Source: Ruegeria lacuscaerulensis (lineage in GTDB: Bacteria > Pseudomonadota > Alphaproteobacteria > Rhodobacterales > Rhodobacteraceae). Taken from it: a stretch of 64,000 nucleotides of DNA. The stretch covers positions 124,001-188,000 of the forward strand of contig NZ_WQGO01000001.1 of the NCBI RefSeq assembly GCF_013034685.1. The letters run 5' to 3'. The position numbers were made by a program, and so were the translations under genes. The notes under the pieces were generated by a model. It saw only the letters and a program-made list of their open reading frames with translations. It was not told where the DNA came from and did no database searches. Shown one piece after another: positions 26,051-35,098 of this stretch (positions are counted from its first letter, which is position 1; every line of letters starts with the position of its first letter).

Positions 26051-26118
26051 CCCCCGTTCATCTGGCCTTAAATATCCCGGGGGAGTCGCGCGACACGCGC
26101 GCCGGGGGCAGCGCCCCC
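26051..26118 (-). repeat. Dispersed gene-end module, copy 3, with mfd terminator hairpins
   Basis: Downstream of mfd on the minus strand: GGGGGC-GCT-GCCCCC (26104-26118), a second perfect stem CGCGCG-TGT-CGCGCG (26086-26100), then CTCCCCCGGGATATTT and GCCAGATGAACGGGGG. The order hairpin, C-run, ATATTT, CCAGATGAA matches copy 1 after bdhA. Confidence 0.6.
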
Positions 26119-26129
26119 TTCCACCGGTT

Positions 26130-29100
26130 TCAACTGGTTTTGGACTTCTTTTTCTGGGCGATGACTTTCTCGGCCAGATCACGGGCAATCGCAAACGCCC
26201 CCTTGATCTTGTCACCGTCATTCTTCCAGTCCCGCCGCACCACAATCTTGTTGTCTTTGACCTTAGCCATGCCACGTTGGTTTTGGATGAATTCGACCAG
26301 CCCTTGCGGAGACGCGAATTTGTCGTTGTGGAACTGAATGGTAGCACCCTTTGGGCCCCCATCCAGCTTGGCGATACCTGCGCGTTTGCACATGGCTTTG
26401 ATGCGAACGACCAGCATCAAGGTGTTTACCTCTTTCGGCAATTTGCCGAACCGGTCGATCAGTTCGGCGGCGAAGCCTTCCAACTCGACCTTGGTCGACA
26501 GCGAGGACAAACGGCGATAAAGGCCCAGACGCACGTCTAGATCGGGTACGTAGTCGTCGGGGATCAGAACCGGGACACCCAGATTGATCTGCGGCGCCCA
26601 TTGATCATCGGCATCCGACAGCCCTTCCATCTCGCCAGCTTTGATCTTGGCAATCGCCTCTTCCAGCATCGACTGATAAAGCTCGTAGCCCACGTCGCGC
26701 ATCTGGCCGGATTGTTCTTCGCCCAGAAGATTGCCCGCGCCGCGAATATCCAGATCCTGAGAGGCCAGCGTGAACCCGGCGCCCAGCGTGTCCAACGAGC
26801 CCAGAACCCGCAGACGTTTCTCGGCTGTGGCTGTCAGGCGGGCACGAGGCTTGGTGGTCAGGTAGGCGTAGGCGCGGGTTTTTGAACGTCCCACCCGGCC
26901 TCGGATTTGGTAGAGCTGCGCCAGGCCGAACATATCGGCGCGGTGTACGACCATCGTGTTCGCGGTAGGAATATCAAGCCCGCTTTCCACAATCGTCGTA
27001 GCCAGCAACACATCGTATTTGCCATCGTAAAAGGCGTTCATCCGATCATCAAGCTCACCTGCCGCCATCTGACCGTGGACGACCACATAGGTCAGTTCCG
27101 GCAGTTGTTCCTTTAGGAACTCTTCGATCTCAGGCAAGTCCGAGATACGCGGGACCACGTAGAAACTCTGCCCACCGCGATAGTGTTCTCTCAGCAAGGC
27201 CTCGCGGATGGTGACCGCGTCGAACTCACTGACATAGGTGCGGATGGCCAGGCGGTCGATGGGTGGCGTGCCAATGATCGACAGGTCGCGCACGCCTGTG
27301 AGGGAAAGTTGCAATGTCCGCGGGATCGGCGTGGCGGTCAGGGTCAGGACGTGGATGTCGCTGCGCAGTTGTTTCAAGCGCTCTTTGTGGCCGACGCCGA
27401 AATGTTGCTCTTCGTCAATGATCAGCAGGCCCAGATTGTTGAACCGAATACCTTTGGCCAGCAATGCGTGAGTACCGATCACGATATCCATGGTGCCGCG
27501 TGCCAGCCCGTCGCGGGTTTGCTGCGCTTCTTTCGCTGAAACGAAACGAGAGAGTTGCCGCACTTCAAGCGGGAAACCCCGAAAGCGCTCTTTGAACGAG
27601 GCGGCGTGCTGACGGGCCAGCAGCGTTGTCGGCGCGATCACCGCGACCTGAACGCCTGACATGGCGGCGACAAAGGCGGCGCGCATTGCGACCTCGGTCT
27701 TGCCGAAACCCACATCGCCACAGATCAGGCGATCCATCGGCGCGCCGGAATGCATGTCTTCCATCACCTCGGAAATCGCGCGCAATTGGTCGTCCGTCTC
27801 TTGATAGGGAAAACGAGCGCTGAACTCTTCCCATGCGTGAGGCGGCGGATCCATCACAGGAGCCTTTCGCAGCGCGCGTTCGGCGGCGATGCGGATCAGC
27901 TTGTCCGCCATCTCGTGGATGCGCTCTTTCAGCTTGGCTTTCTTGGCCTGCCATGCGCCGCCGCCCAGACGATCCAGCAGACCTTCGTCATGGCCGTATT
28001 TCGACAGCAGCTCGATGTTTTCGACCGGCAGGTACAGCTTGGACTGTTCGGCGTATTCCAGCAGCAAGCACTCATGGGCAGCACCAGCGGCGGTGACGAC
28101 CTCCATCCCCTGATAGCGGCCGATGCCGTGATCCACATGCACCACGAGATCACCGGGGGTCAGGGATTGAGTCTCAGTCAGGAAATTTTCGGCCTTGCGG
28201 CGCTTCTTTGGCTGGCGGATCAGGCGGTCGCCCAGCACGTCCTGTTCAGCGATAACGGTCAAGTCGGGGGTTTCAAACCCATGCTCCAGCGCCCAGACGG
28301 CCAGATGCAGGCCCCGTTTGCCGACGCGGGTGCCGTCGGTAACGGGGATCGCCTCGGCCAAGCCTTCGTCTTCGATCAACCCGGTCAGGCGTTCGCGTGC
28401 GCCTTCGGAATAGGAGGCGATCAGCACCGGGCCTTGGGCCATCTTGTCGGTGATGTGCGCGGCCAGAGCGCCAAACAGGCTGATGCTTTCCTGCTGCCGC
28501 TCAGGCGCAAAGTTACGCCCGATCCGCCCGCCCGCGTCGATTACACCCGGCCCGCTAGCCTGTGGTAGCGGGCTGAATTGCAGCACCCGACGATCACCGA
28601 TCGCTTGCTCCCATGCGGCATCATCCAGGTAGAGCAATCCGGGCGGGGTCGGCTTATAAACCGTATCCATTCGGGACCGGTTTTCCAGCGCCAAACGCCG
28701 GGTCTCATACTGATCAGCAATCGTATCCCACCGCGCCAGACGTGCGGGTGTGACCTGATCATCTACGGTGATCGTTGCGTCGGGAAGATAGTCGAACAGC
28801 GTTTCCAGCTTTTCGTGAAAGAAAGGCAGCCAGTGTTCGATGCCCTGATGTTTGCGCCCTGCGCTGACCGCCTCGTACAGAGGGTCGTCGGTGCCCGCCG
28901 CGCCGAACTCGATACGATAGTTCTGGCGGAAGCGCGTGATGGCAGCATCGTCCAGAATGACCTCGGACACCGGGGCCAGCTCCACCACCTCCAGCTTTTC
29001 GGTAGTGCGCTGCGAGACAGGATCGAACCGGCGCGCGCCGTCCAGAACATCTCCGAACAGGTCCAGACGCACGGGGCCGGATTCGCCCGGAGGGAAGATG

Positions 29101-29588
29101 TCGATGATGCCGCCGCGAATGGCATAGTCGCCGGGTTCCATCACCGTGGGGCTTTGGGTGAAGCCCATGCGCACAAGGAAATTGCGCAGCGCGGCCTCAT
29201 CCACGCGGTGGTCCACACGAGCGGTAAAGGCCGCCTCGCGTAGAACCTCTCGGGCGGGCACCCGCTGGGTGGCCGCGTTCAACGAGGTCAGCAGCACGAA
29301 CTGATCTGGCATCTGGTGCACTAACGCAGCCAGCGTCGCCACGCGCGCGGCGGCGATATCAGCGTTGGGCGAGACCCGGTCAAAGGGCAGACAATCCCAG
29401 CTGGGAAACACAAAGACCGGCATGTCGGGCGCAAAAAAGGCAAGGGCTGCTCGCATCGCCTCAAGCCTTTTGTCGTCGCGCGCCACATGACACACCGGCC
29501 CGCCGGACCGGGCGATCTCGTTCAGGACAAGCTGTGCGTCAAACCCTTCGGGGGCGCCGCCAACCGTGACATGGTTCGGAGCCTTCAT
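26130..29588 (-). CDS. mfd: Transcription-repair coupling factor
   Basis: Mfd (1152 residues) removes RNA polymerase stalled at DNA lesions and recruits UvrA. In order: UvrB-homology region (residues about 1-350), the RNA-polymerase-interacting CarD-like domain near 480-550 (LTPGDLVVHVDHGIGRYQG), the SF2 translocase with Walker A GDVGFGKTEVAMRAA near 625 and DEEQHFG near 722, the RecG-type GRVGRSKTRAYAYL motif near 895, and a C-terminal TRCF regulatory domain. The length is typical. It begins at ATG 29588 and may be cotranscribed with the upstream membrane protein gene. Confidence 0.97.
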   Translation of the reverse strand: MKAPNHVTVGGAPEGFDAQLVLNEIARSGGPVCHVARDDKRLEAMRAALAFFAPDMPVFVFPSWDCLPFDRVSPNADIAAARVATLAALVHQMPDQFVLLTSLNAATQRVPAREVLREAAFTARVDHRVDEAALRNFLVRMGFTQSPTVMEPGDYAIRGGIIDIFPPGESGPVRLDLFGDVLDGARRFDPVSQRTTEKLEVVELAPVSEVILDDAAITRFRQNYRIEFGAAGTDDPLYEAVSAGRKHQGIEHWLPFFHEKLETLFDYLPDATITVDDQVTPARLARWDTIADQYETRRLALENRSRMDTVYKPTPPGLLYLDDAAWEQAIGDRRVLQFSPLPQASGPGVIDAGGRIGRNFAPERQQESISLFGALAAHITDKMAQGPVLIASYSEGARERLTGLIEDEGLAEAIPVTDGTRVGKRGLHLAVWALEHGFETPDLTVIAEQDVLGDRLIRQPKKRRKAENFLTETQSLTPGDLVVHVDHGIGRYQGMEVVTAAGAAHECLLLEYAEQSKLYLPVENIELLSKYGHDEGLLDRLGGGAWQAKKAKLKERIHEMADKLIRIAAERALRKAPVMDPPPHAWEEFSARFPYQETDDQLRAISEVMEDMHSGAPMDRLICGDVGFGKTEVAMRAAFVAAMSGVQVAVIAPTTLLARQHAASFKERFRGFPLEVRQLSRFVSAKEAQQTRDGLARGTMDIVIGTHALLAKGIRFNNLGLLIIDEEQHFGVGHKERLKQLRSDIHVLTLTATPIPRTLQLSLTGVRDLSIIGTPPIDRLAIRTYVSEFDAVTIREALLREHYRGGQSFYVVPRISDLPEIEEFLKEQLPELTYVVVHGQMAAGELDDRMNAFYDGKYDVLLATTIVESGLDIPTANTMVVHRADMFGLAQLYQIRGRVGRSKTRAYAYLTTKPRARLTATAEKRLRVLGSLDTLGAGFTLASQDLDIRGAGNLLGEEQSGQMRDVGYELYQSMLEEAIAKIKAGEMEGLSDADDQWAPQINLGVPVLIPDDYVPDLDVRLGLYRRLSSLSTKVELEGFAAELIDRFGKLPKEVNTLMLVVRIKAMCKRAGIAKLDGGPKGATIQFHNDKFASPQGLVEFIQNQRGMAKVKDNKIVVRRDWKNDGDKIKGAFAIARDLAEKVIAQKKKSKTS

Positions 29589-29609
29589 CGCCTAACCTTT
29601 CCGAATTCT

Positions 29610-30134
29610 CTATCCCAGAACGCCGATGGAAAAGTTCTGATACATACCCCAAAGCGAGGTAATCAAGATCGAAATCATCCCCACGATCTGCGTATAGATC
29701 CTGCACCGCGTGAGGGTTTTCGCCACAAAGGCCAATTCAGGTTCAACCCGGCTCAACTTGCGCGCGGCCGAGATATTGATGAACGTTACCAACACCAGTG
29801 GAAACATCAGTAAAAACACCGCCTGCGCAAATTCCACGCCATAGACAAAGCCCAGCATGGCCAGCCCGGTGAAGAAAAAACAACTTAGCCCCAGCAGCGC
29901 AAGTCCCGACACCTCGACAATATAAAGCAGCCGATTGCGGTTGATCCGGACGATGTCCAGCAGATCCTGCTCGCTCTGCCCCCCGATCCGGCGGGCGCGC
30001 TGAACCAGATCAAACGGCACACCCATCGACCAATGGCTGGCGGTCGACCACAAAACGGCCAGCCCGATCCAATACCACAGGTTCGAAAAGCTGCGCATAT
30101 CGATGATTTCGAAAATCGAAGAAAACAAGTCCAC
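29610..30134 (-). CDS. Conserved four-helix membrane protein
   Basis: A 174-residue protein with a GTG start preceded by AAGGG. Hydrophobic helices lie at about residues 17-35, 75-98, 100-118 and 148-167, joined by a basic cytoplasmic loop (QRARRIGGQSEQDLLDIVRINRNR). I recall Rhodobacterales homologues being labelled as a component of a SufBCD complex, but nothing in this sequence shows an iron-sulfur role and no suf genes are in the window, so I leave the function open. It lies 21 bp upstream of mfd and is divergent from hemB. Confidence 0.78.
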   Translation of the reverse strand: MDLFSSIFEIIDMRSFSNLWYWIGLAVLWSTASHWSMGVPFDLVQRARRIGGQSEQDLLDIVRINRNRLLYIVEVSGLALLGLSCFFFTGLAMLGFVYGVEFAQAVFLLMFPLVLVTFINISAARKLSRVEPELAFVAKTLTRCRIYTQIVGMISILITSLWGMYQNFSIGVLG

Positions 30135-30242
30135 GCGTCAGCCCTTTAATTCACTGTCCTGAGGGACCCGCGTCGATCGTTACCCTTGAGACTACGCCGA
30201 ATTCATGCCACCCAATGCACGAATATTCAAGGAGAGCGCGAC

Positions 30243-31241
30243 ATGAAACCGACCATCGCCCCTTATCCCCTGACGCGCTTTCGCCGGGCCCGCCAGTCCG
30301 AAGCCATCCGCGGACTGGTGCGCGAGAACGTTCTGACCACAGATGACCTGATCTGGCCGGTGTTTGTGCGCGATGGAGAAGGCGTGGAAGAGCCCGTGCC
30401 TTCGATGCCCGGTGTCGTCCGCCGCTCGGTCGATATGATCGCAAAAGCCGCTGTTGAGGCTCAAGCATTGGGGATTCCGGCAATTTGCATCTTTCCCTAT
30501 ACCGACCCGAGCTTGAAAACCGAAGATTGCGCCGAGGCGTGGAACCCCGACAATCTGTCGAACCGGGCGATCCGGGCCATCAAGTCCGCCGCCCCCGATA
30601 TCGCGGTTATGACGGACGTCGCGCTGGACCCTTACAACATCAACGGTCACGACGGATACGTCGTGGATGGCGAGATTGTGAACGATCAGACCGTCGAGGC
30701 ACTGGTCAAAATGACGCTGGCGCAGGCCGAGGCCGGGGCTGATATCATCGGACCATCGGACATGATGGACGGACGCATCGGGGAAATGCGCCGTGCTTTG
30801 GAAAACGCCGGGCATCACAACGTGATGATCCTCAGCTATGCCGCGAAATATGCCAGCGCTTTTTACGGGCCGTTCCGCGATGCCGTGGGCGCGTCGGGTG
30901 CGCTGACCGGAGACAAGAAAACTTATCAAATGGATCCCGCCAACTCGAACGAGGCTTTGCGATTGATCGAGCGCGATCTGACCGAGGGCGCAGACATGGT
31001 GATGATCAAACCCGGGATGCCCTATCTGGATATCTGTCGCCGTGTGAAGGACGCCTTTGGCGCGCCCACTTATGCCTATCAGGTTTCAGGCGAATACGCG
31101 ATGGTTCAAGCGGCGGCGCAAAACGGTTGGATCGACGGAGAAAAGGTGATGCTGGAAAGCCTGCTGGCCTTCAAGCGCGCGGGCTGTGACGGCATCCTGA
31201 CCTATTTCGCGCCCACGGTCGCACGCCTCTTGCAAGGATAA
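30243..31241 (+). CDS. hemB: Delta-aminolevulinic acid dehydratase (porphobilinogen synthase)
   Basis: HemB (332 residues) condenses two 5-aminolevulinates to porphobilinogen in tetrapyrrole synthesis. The two active-site lysines are visible in YAAKYASAFYGPFRDA and MVMIKPGMPYLDI. The metal region reads VMTDVALDPYNINGHDG: the cysteines of zinc-dependent enzymes are replaced by Asp/Ala, so this is the magnesium-type enzyme usual in alphaproteobacteria. The ATG at 30243 has AAGGAG nine bases upstream. A large bulged hairpin follows the gene. Confidence 0.96.
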   Translation: MKPTIAPYPLTRFRRARQSEAIRGLVRENVLTTDDLIWPVFVRDGEGVEEPVPSMPGVVRRSVDMIAKAAVEAQALGIPAICIFPYTDPSLKTEDCAEAWNPDNLSNRAIRAIKSAAPDIAVMTDVALDPYNINGHDGYVVDGEIVNDQTVEALVKMTLAQAEAGADIIGPSDMMDGRIGEMRRALENAGHHNVMILSYAAKYASAFYGPFRDAVGASGALTGDKKTYQMDPANSNEALRLIERDLTEGADMVMIKPGMPYLDICRRVKDAFGAPTYAYQVSGEYAMVQAAAQNGWIDGEKVMLESLLAFKRAGCDGILTYFAPTVARLLQG

Positions 31242-31264
31242 AATTCCAGTGTGACGCGGTTTTT

Positions 31265-31321
31265 CGCCGATTGTGATGAGTGCGGCGGCAGCTTTCCCGT
31301 GACAGGACGCCGCAATCGGCG
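31265..31321 (+). terminator. Large bulged hairpin between hemB and the SYLF gene
   Basis: An outer stem CGCCGATT/AATCGGCG (31265-31272 with 31314-31321) is stacked, through a 9-nt left bulge, on an inner stem GCGGCG/CGCCGC (31282-31287 with 31308-31313). It could terminate hemB or form part of the leader of the next gene. There is no U-tract. Confidence 0.5.
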
Positions 31322-31381
31322 TAGTCTTGCACATAAGATCGGGATCACCCGGCAAATCAGGCAGTTATACAGAGAAAACAT

Positions 31382-31954
31382 ATGAGCAGTTCCAACCTTC
31401 CCCGACTGAACCGTCGTGGCTTTGCGCTTGGCATGGCCGGTCTGACCGTGACCGCCGCCTGTGGCAATGGCGTCGGCAATTCCAATGCGGCAACGATCGA
31501 CGCTCGCGTCGATGCGACGTTGACCGAAATGTATGCGAGCTATCCCAACACTGTTGAGATCGCCAACAAGGCCAATGGTATGCTAGTCATGCCACTGATC
31601 ACCGAAGCAGGTTTTGTCTTCGGCGGCGGTTTTGGGCGTGGCGCGCTGCGCATCAACGGGGCAACAGTAGACTACTACTCAGCCGTCAAAGGCACCGCCG
31701 GCTTACAGATCGGCGCCCAGCAGTATGCGCATGTTCTGTTCTTCATGACACAAGATGCGCTGAACGACTTCCGCCGCGCCAGCGGTTGGACCGCCGGAGC
31801 CGACATCGGCTACGTGGTCAGCGATCAGGGTGACAGCCTTTCGACCGACACGACGACACTGCGCTCGCCTGTTCTGGCGGCTGTGTTTGGTCAAGCGGGT
31901 CTGCAAATCGGGGCGACCGTCGAGGGCACAAAATATACGCGGATCATTCCGTAA
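31382..31954 (+). CDS. SYLF-domain (YSC84-like) protein with Tat-type signal
   Basis: A 190-residue exported protein. The N-terminus LNRRGFALGMAGLTVTAAC has a twin-arginine signal and a possible lipobox (TAAC), so it may be a Tat-exported lipoprotein. The mature part is a compact SYLF domain (ANGMLVMPLITEAGFVFGGGFGRG, AGLQIGAQQYAHVLFFMT). It is the second SYLF protein in the window; the first (1693-2358) uses a Sec-type signal. Role unknown, probably at the cell envelope. It stands alone between hemB and an acylase-like gene. Confidence 0.85.
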   Translation: MSSSNLPRLNRRGFALGMAGLTVTAACGNGVGNSNAATIDARVDATLTEMYASYPNTVEIANKANGMLVMPLITEAGFVFGGGFGRGALRINGATVDYYSAVKGTAGLQIGAQQYAHVLFFMTQDALNDFRRASGWTAGADIGYVVSDQGDSLSTDTTTLRSPVLAAVFGQAGLQIGATVEGTKYTRIIP

Positions 31955-32127
31955 AGCTGAAATACCACCCCCTCGCTAAGTGCCCGTCATGGCCCAACGG
32001 TTGTGGCGGGGTTTCGCGTTTCTAAAGCAGAGTTAAACCTGCATATTTCGTGGCGTTCCTCTTTCGGTTGGTACAGCCTTCCTTTACTCTGCGAACAAGG
32101 TTTGACGGAACGGATTATGGACCGCAG

Positions 32128-34590
32128 ATGGGTATAGTTTTTCGCTGGTTGGTGCGTATCACCTCGGCCCTTGTCATGTTGACGCTGGGGGCTGTGCTTC
32201 TGGTTTATTTCTTGGCCAGCCAATCCCTGCCCGAGTATAACCAGACCGTCGCCGTGCGGGGCGTGACCGCTCCTGTCGAAATCGTACGAGACACCGCAAA
32301 TGTACCCCATGTTCTGGGTCAATCCGACCCGGATGTGTTCTTTGGGCTGGGCTACGCCCACGCGCAGGATCGTTTGTGGCAGATGACCGTCATGCGCCGC
32401 ACCGCCCAAGGTCGCCTGTCCGAGGTCTTCGGTGCACGCACGGTCAATATCGACAAGCTGCTGCGCCGGTTGGACCTGTACGGTCTGGCGCATCGCTCGT
32501 TTCAGGTACAGGACGACTATACCAAAGCCGCCTTGCGGGCCTATGCGGCGGGCGTGAATGCGCGTTTGGACGAGATCAACGAAATGGCCCTTGGCCGCGG
32601 CGCGCCCGAGATGTTTCTGTTCAACGCCCCCGTTTCGCCTTGGCAGCCCGGAGACAGCCTTGCCGTCATCAAGCTGATGGCGCTGCAACTGTCCGGCCAC
32701 CTTGAGGACGAGGTGCTGCGAGCGCGCACTTCGCTTATGCTGAACGACTCGGCTCGGTTGGCCGATATCCTGCCCGATGTACCCGGTGCCGGGATCGCGG
32801 CTCTGCCGGAATATGCCACGCTCTTTCCCGGACTTCCGCGCTATGCCCATGGCACGCCGATGCCCGATAGCCCGCTGTCACCTTTCCCCAAGCGCGGCCT
32901 TGCAGGCGCGTCTAACGCGTGGACAGCTGCCCCCTCACGCTCGGCTATTGGCGGCACGCTGTTGGCCAATGACCCACATCTGGGCTTCACCGCACCTGGC
33001 GTCTGGTATCTGGCACGGTTAGAGCTGGCCAAAGGCGGCGTGATCGGCGCGACAATCCCTGGTGTGCCTGCGGTCATGGCCGGGCGCAGTGATCGGCTGG
33101 GATGGGGACTGACCTCGTCCTATCTGGACGATCAGGATGTGCATATCGAACGGCTCAACCCCGACAACCCCGAGGAATACGAAACACCGGACGGGTTCAA
33201 AGCCTTCCGCGCGCGCCCCTCGATCATCGAGATCAAGGACGAAGCCCCGATCACCCTGACCCTGCGCTGGACCGAGAACGGACCTGTGCTGCCCGGCAGC
33301 CACTATGATCTGGAAACGATCACTCCACCCGGTCACGTGACTTCATTGTCTTGGACCGCGCTGAGTGCGCAGGACACCTCCATGTCCGCCGCATTGGCCC
33401 TGATGAATGCCAACAGCGTGCGGCAAGGGATCGAAGCAGCCGAGGGCTATATCGCTCCGTCACAGAACCTATCGCTGGTCGATCGGACCACCATCGGGAT
33501 GAAACTGATCGGGGCCATGCCACGCCGCGCCTTGCGCAACCAAAGCCGGGGCCGTATCCCGACGCCCGGCTGGCTGAACGAGAACCGCTGGCAAGGTCGC
33601 CTGCCCTATGCCGACAACCCCGAATTTGTGGCCCCGGCGGGCGGCATTTTGGGCAATACCAACAACAAGATCATCGACCGACCCTTTCCCGAACATGTTT
33701 CATACGAATGGGGCGACACACAGCGCATTCACCGCTGGCAGCGTTTGATGCAATCGCGCGAAGTGCACACCCGCGACAGCTTTATCGAGGCGCAGCTAGA
33801 CACGGTCAGTTTCACAGCCCGCTCGCTTCTGCCGCTGATCGGTGCGGACCTGTGGTTCACCGGTGCCTCTGCACCCGAAGGCACGCCCGAACGCCAGCGC
33901 CAGATCGCGCTTGGTCTGCTGGCCGAATGGAACGGCGAGATGAACGAGCACCTGCCCGAACCGCTGATTTATGCCGCCTGGTTGCGGGCGCTACAAATCC
34001 GCCTGATCTCGGACGAGCTGGGCCCGCTAGCCGCGGAATACAAACATGTCGAGCCGCTGTTCATCGAGCGCGTCTACCGCGACATCGACGGCGCGTCAGT
34101 TTGGTGTGACGTCCGTCAAAGCGCACCGGTCGAAACCTGCACTGACATGGCGCGACTGGCGCTGGACGATGCGCTGATCTGGATTTCCGAGAAATACGGT
34201 GGCGCGCTGGAATCTCTGCGTTGGGGCGATGCACATCAGGCCACCCATGATCACCCGGTTCTGGGCTCGGTTCCGGTTCTGCGGTTCTTCGTCAACATCC
34301 GTCAATCCACCAGCGGCGGCGACAATACTTTGCTGCGGGGGCGTACCTCGGGCGAAGGGCCGGACCCATTCCAGAACGTACATGGCGCGGGGTATCGGGG
34401 CGTCTATGATTTCGCCGACCCTGACAGCTCGGTCTTTATCACGGCCACAGGTCAGTCGGGCCATTTCCTGTCGCGCTACTATGACGATCAGGCGCAACTC
34501 TGGCGGCGCGGGGAATACATCCCGATGTCGCTGGACCTTGATCTGGCGCGTGCGGCGGCGGTCGGCGTGACCCACCTGACCCCGCGCTGA
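32128..34590 (+). CDS. Penicillin acylase family hydrolase
   Basis: An 820-residue Ntn-hydrolase precursor of the penicillin G/acylhomoserine lactone acylase family (S45). An N-terminal helix (about residues 9-30) anchors or exports it. The alpha region holds GLGYAHAQDRLWQM. Autocatalytic cleavage is expected before Ser262 in GASNAWTAAPSRS, which becomes the N-terminal nucleophile, followed by LANDPHLGF. The C-terminal part has NIRQSTSGGDNT and GAGYRGVYDF. The substrate may be an N-acyl compound such as an acyl-homoserine lactone, but sequence alone cannot tell. I prefer ATG at 32128 over an upstream start because the signal helix begins there. Confidence 0.9.
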   Translation: MGIVFRWLVRITSALVMLTLGAVLLVYFLASQSLPEYNQTVAVRGVTAPVEIVRDTANVPHVLGQSDPDVFFGLGYAHAQDRLWQMTVMRRTAQGRLSEVFGARTVNIDKLLRRLDLYGLAHRSFQVQDDYTKAALRAYAAGVNARLDEINEMALGRGAPEMFLFNAPVSPWQPGDSLAVIKLMALQLSGHLEDEVLRARTSLMLNDSARLADILPDVPGAGIAALPEYATLFPGLPRYAHGTPMPDSPLSPFPKRGLAGASNAWTAAPSRSAIGGTLLANDPHLGFTAPGVWYLARLELAKGGVIGATIPGVPAVMAGRSDRLGWGLTSSYLDDQDVHIERLNPDNPEEYETPDGFKAFRARPSIIEIKDEAPITLTLRWTENGPVLPGSHYDLETITPPGHVTSLSWTALSAQDTSMSAALALMNANSVRQGIEAAEGYIAPSQNLSLVDRTTIGMKLIGAMPRRALRNQSRGRIPTPGWLNENRWQGRLPYADNPEFVAPAGGILGNTNNKIIDRPFPEHVSYEWGDTQRIHRWQRLMQSREVHTRDSFIEAQLDTVSFTARSLLPLIGADLWFTGASAPEGTPERQRQIALGLLAEWNGEMNEHLPEPLIYAAWLRALQIRLISDELGPLAAEYKHVEPLFIERVYRDIDGASVWCDVRQSAPVETCTDMARLALDDALIWISEKYGGALESLRWGDAHQATHDHPVLGSVPVLRFFVNIRQSTSGGDNTLLRGRTSGEGPDPFQNVHGAGYRGVYDFADPDSSVFITATGQSGHFLSRYYDDQAQLWRRGEYIPMSLDLDLARAAAVGVTHLTPR

Positions 34591-34699
34591 CAACCGGGTT
34601 TTAGGCAAGACATTGCCCTGAAACCAAGGTTTCGTGGACGCAGACCCTTGTTCTGGCTTACGATCTCAAGGTGAAACGATTTGAGACCGGGGGGAATTG

Positions 34700-35095
34700 A
34701 TGGCCAGTATTAGAGATACGATGAACAATCTTGCGCGCGACTATGCAATCGCGTGGAGTTCAGGCGACCCGGACGCCGTTGCAAGTTTCTATGCACCCGA
34801 CGGGCAAATCATCATCAATCGGGGCGAGCCCATTGTCGGTCGCGCTGCGGTGGCCGAGATGGCACGCGGGTTCTATGCAGACTTCCCGGATCTTGAAGTG
34901 CGCTGCGACATGCTGCGTTGGGCGGGGAGCCACGCCATCTTTGTTTGGACCCTTGAAGGGCACCATGCACAGACCGGCAACCACGTCGTCGCCCGAGGCT
35001 GGGAAGAATGGGAACTGACCGCGGACAACAAGGTCAAATCCTCGCTAGGCTGGTTCGATGCTGACGATTACCAGCGGCAGATCGACGGGGCATAG
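34700..35095 (+). CDS. NTF2-like/SnoaL-like domain protein
   Basis: A 131-residue protein with a cone-shaped NTF2-like fold: AIAWSSGDPDAVASFYAPDGQIIINRGEPIVGRAAVAEMARGF and FVWTLEGHHAQTGNHV. Such domains occur in small-molecule isomerases, hydrolases and unknown proteins; nothing here identifies the substrate. A GGGGG-rich ribosome site precedes the ATG at 34700. It is convergent with hflX, with three bases between the stops. Confidence 0.82.
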   Translation: MASIRDTMNNLARDYAIAWSSGDPDAVASFYAPDGQIIINRGEPIVGRAAVAEMARGFYADFPDLEVRCDMLRWAGSHAIFVWTLEGHHAQTGNHVVARGWEEWELTADNKVKSSLGWFDADDYQRQIDGA

Positions 35096-35098
35096 TGC

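Noticed and set aside
26130..29588. Long plus-strand reading frames opposite mfd
   Set aside because: They are shadows of the minus-strand mfd gene in G+C-rich DNA; none shows a recognisable motif or ribosome site.
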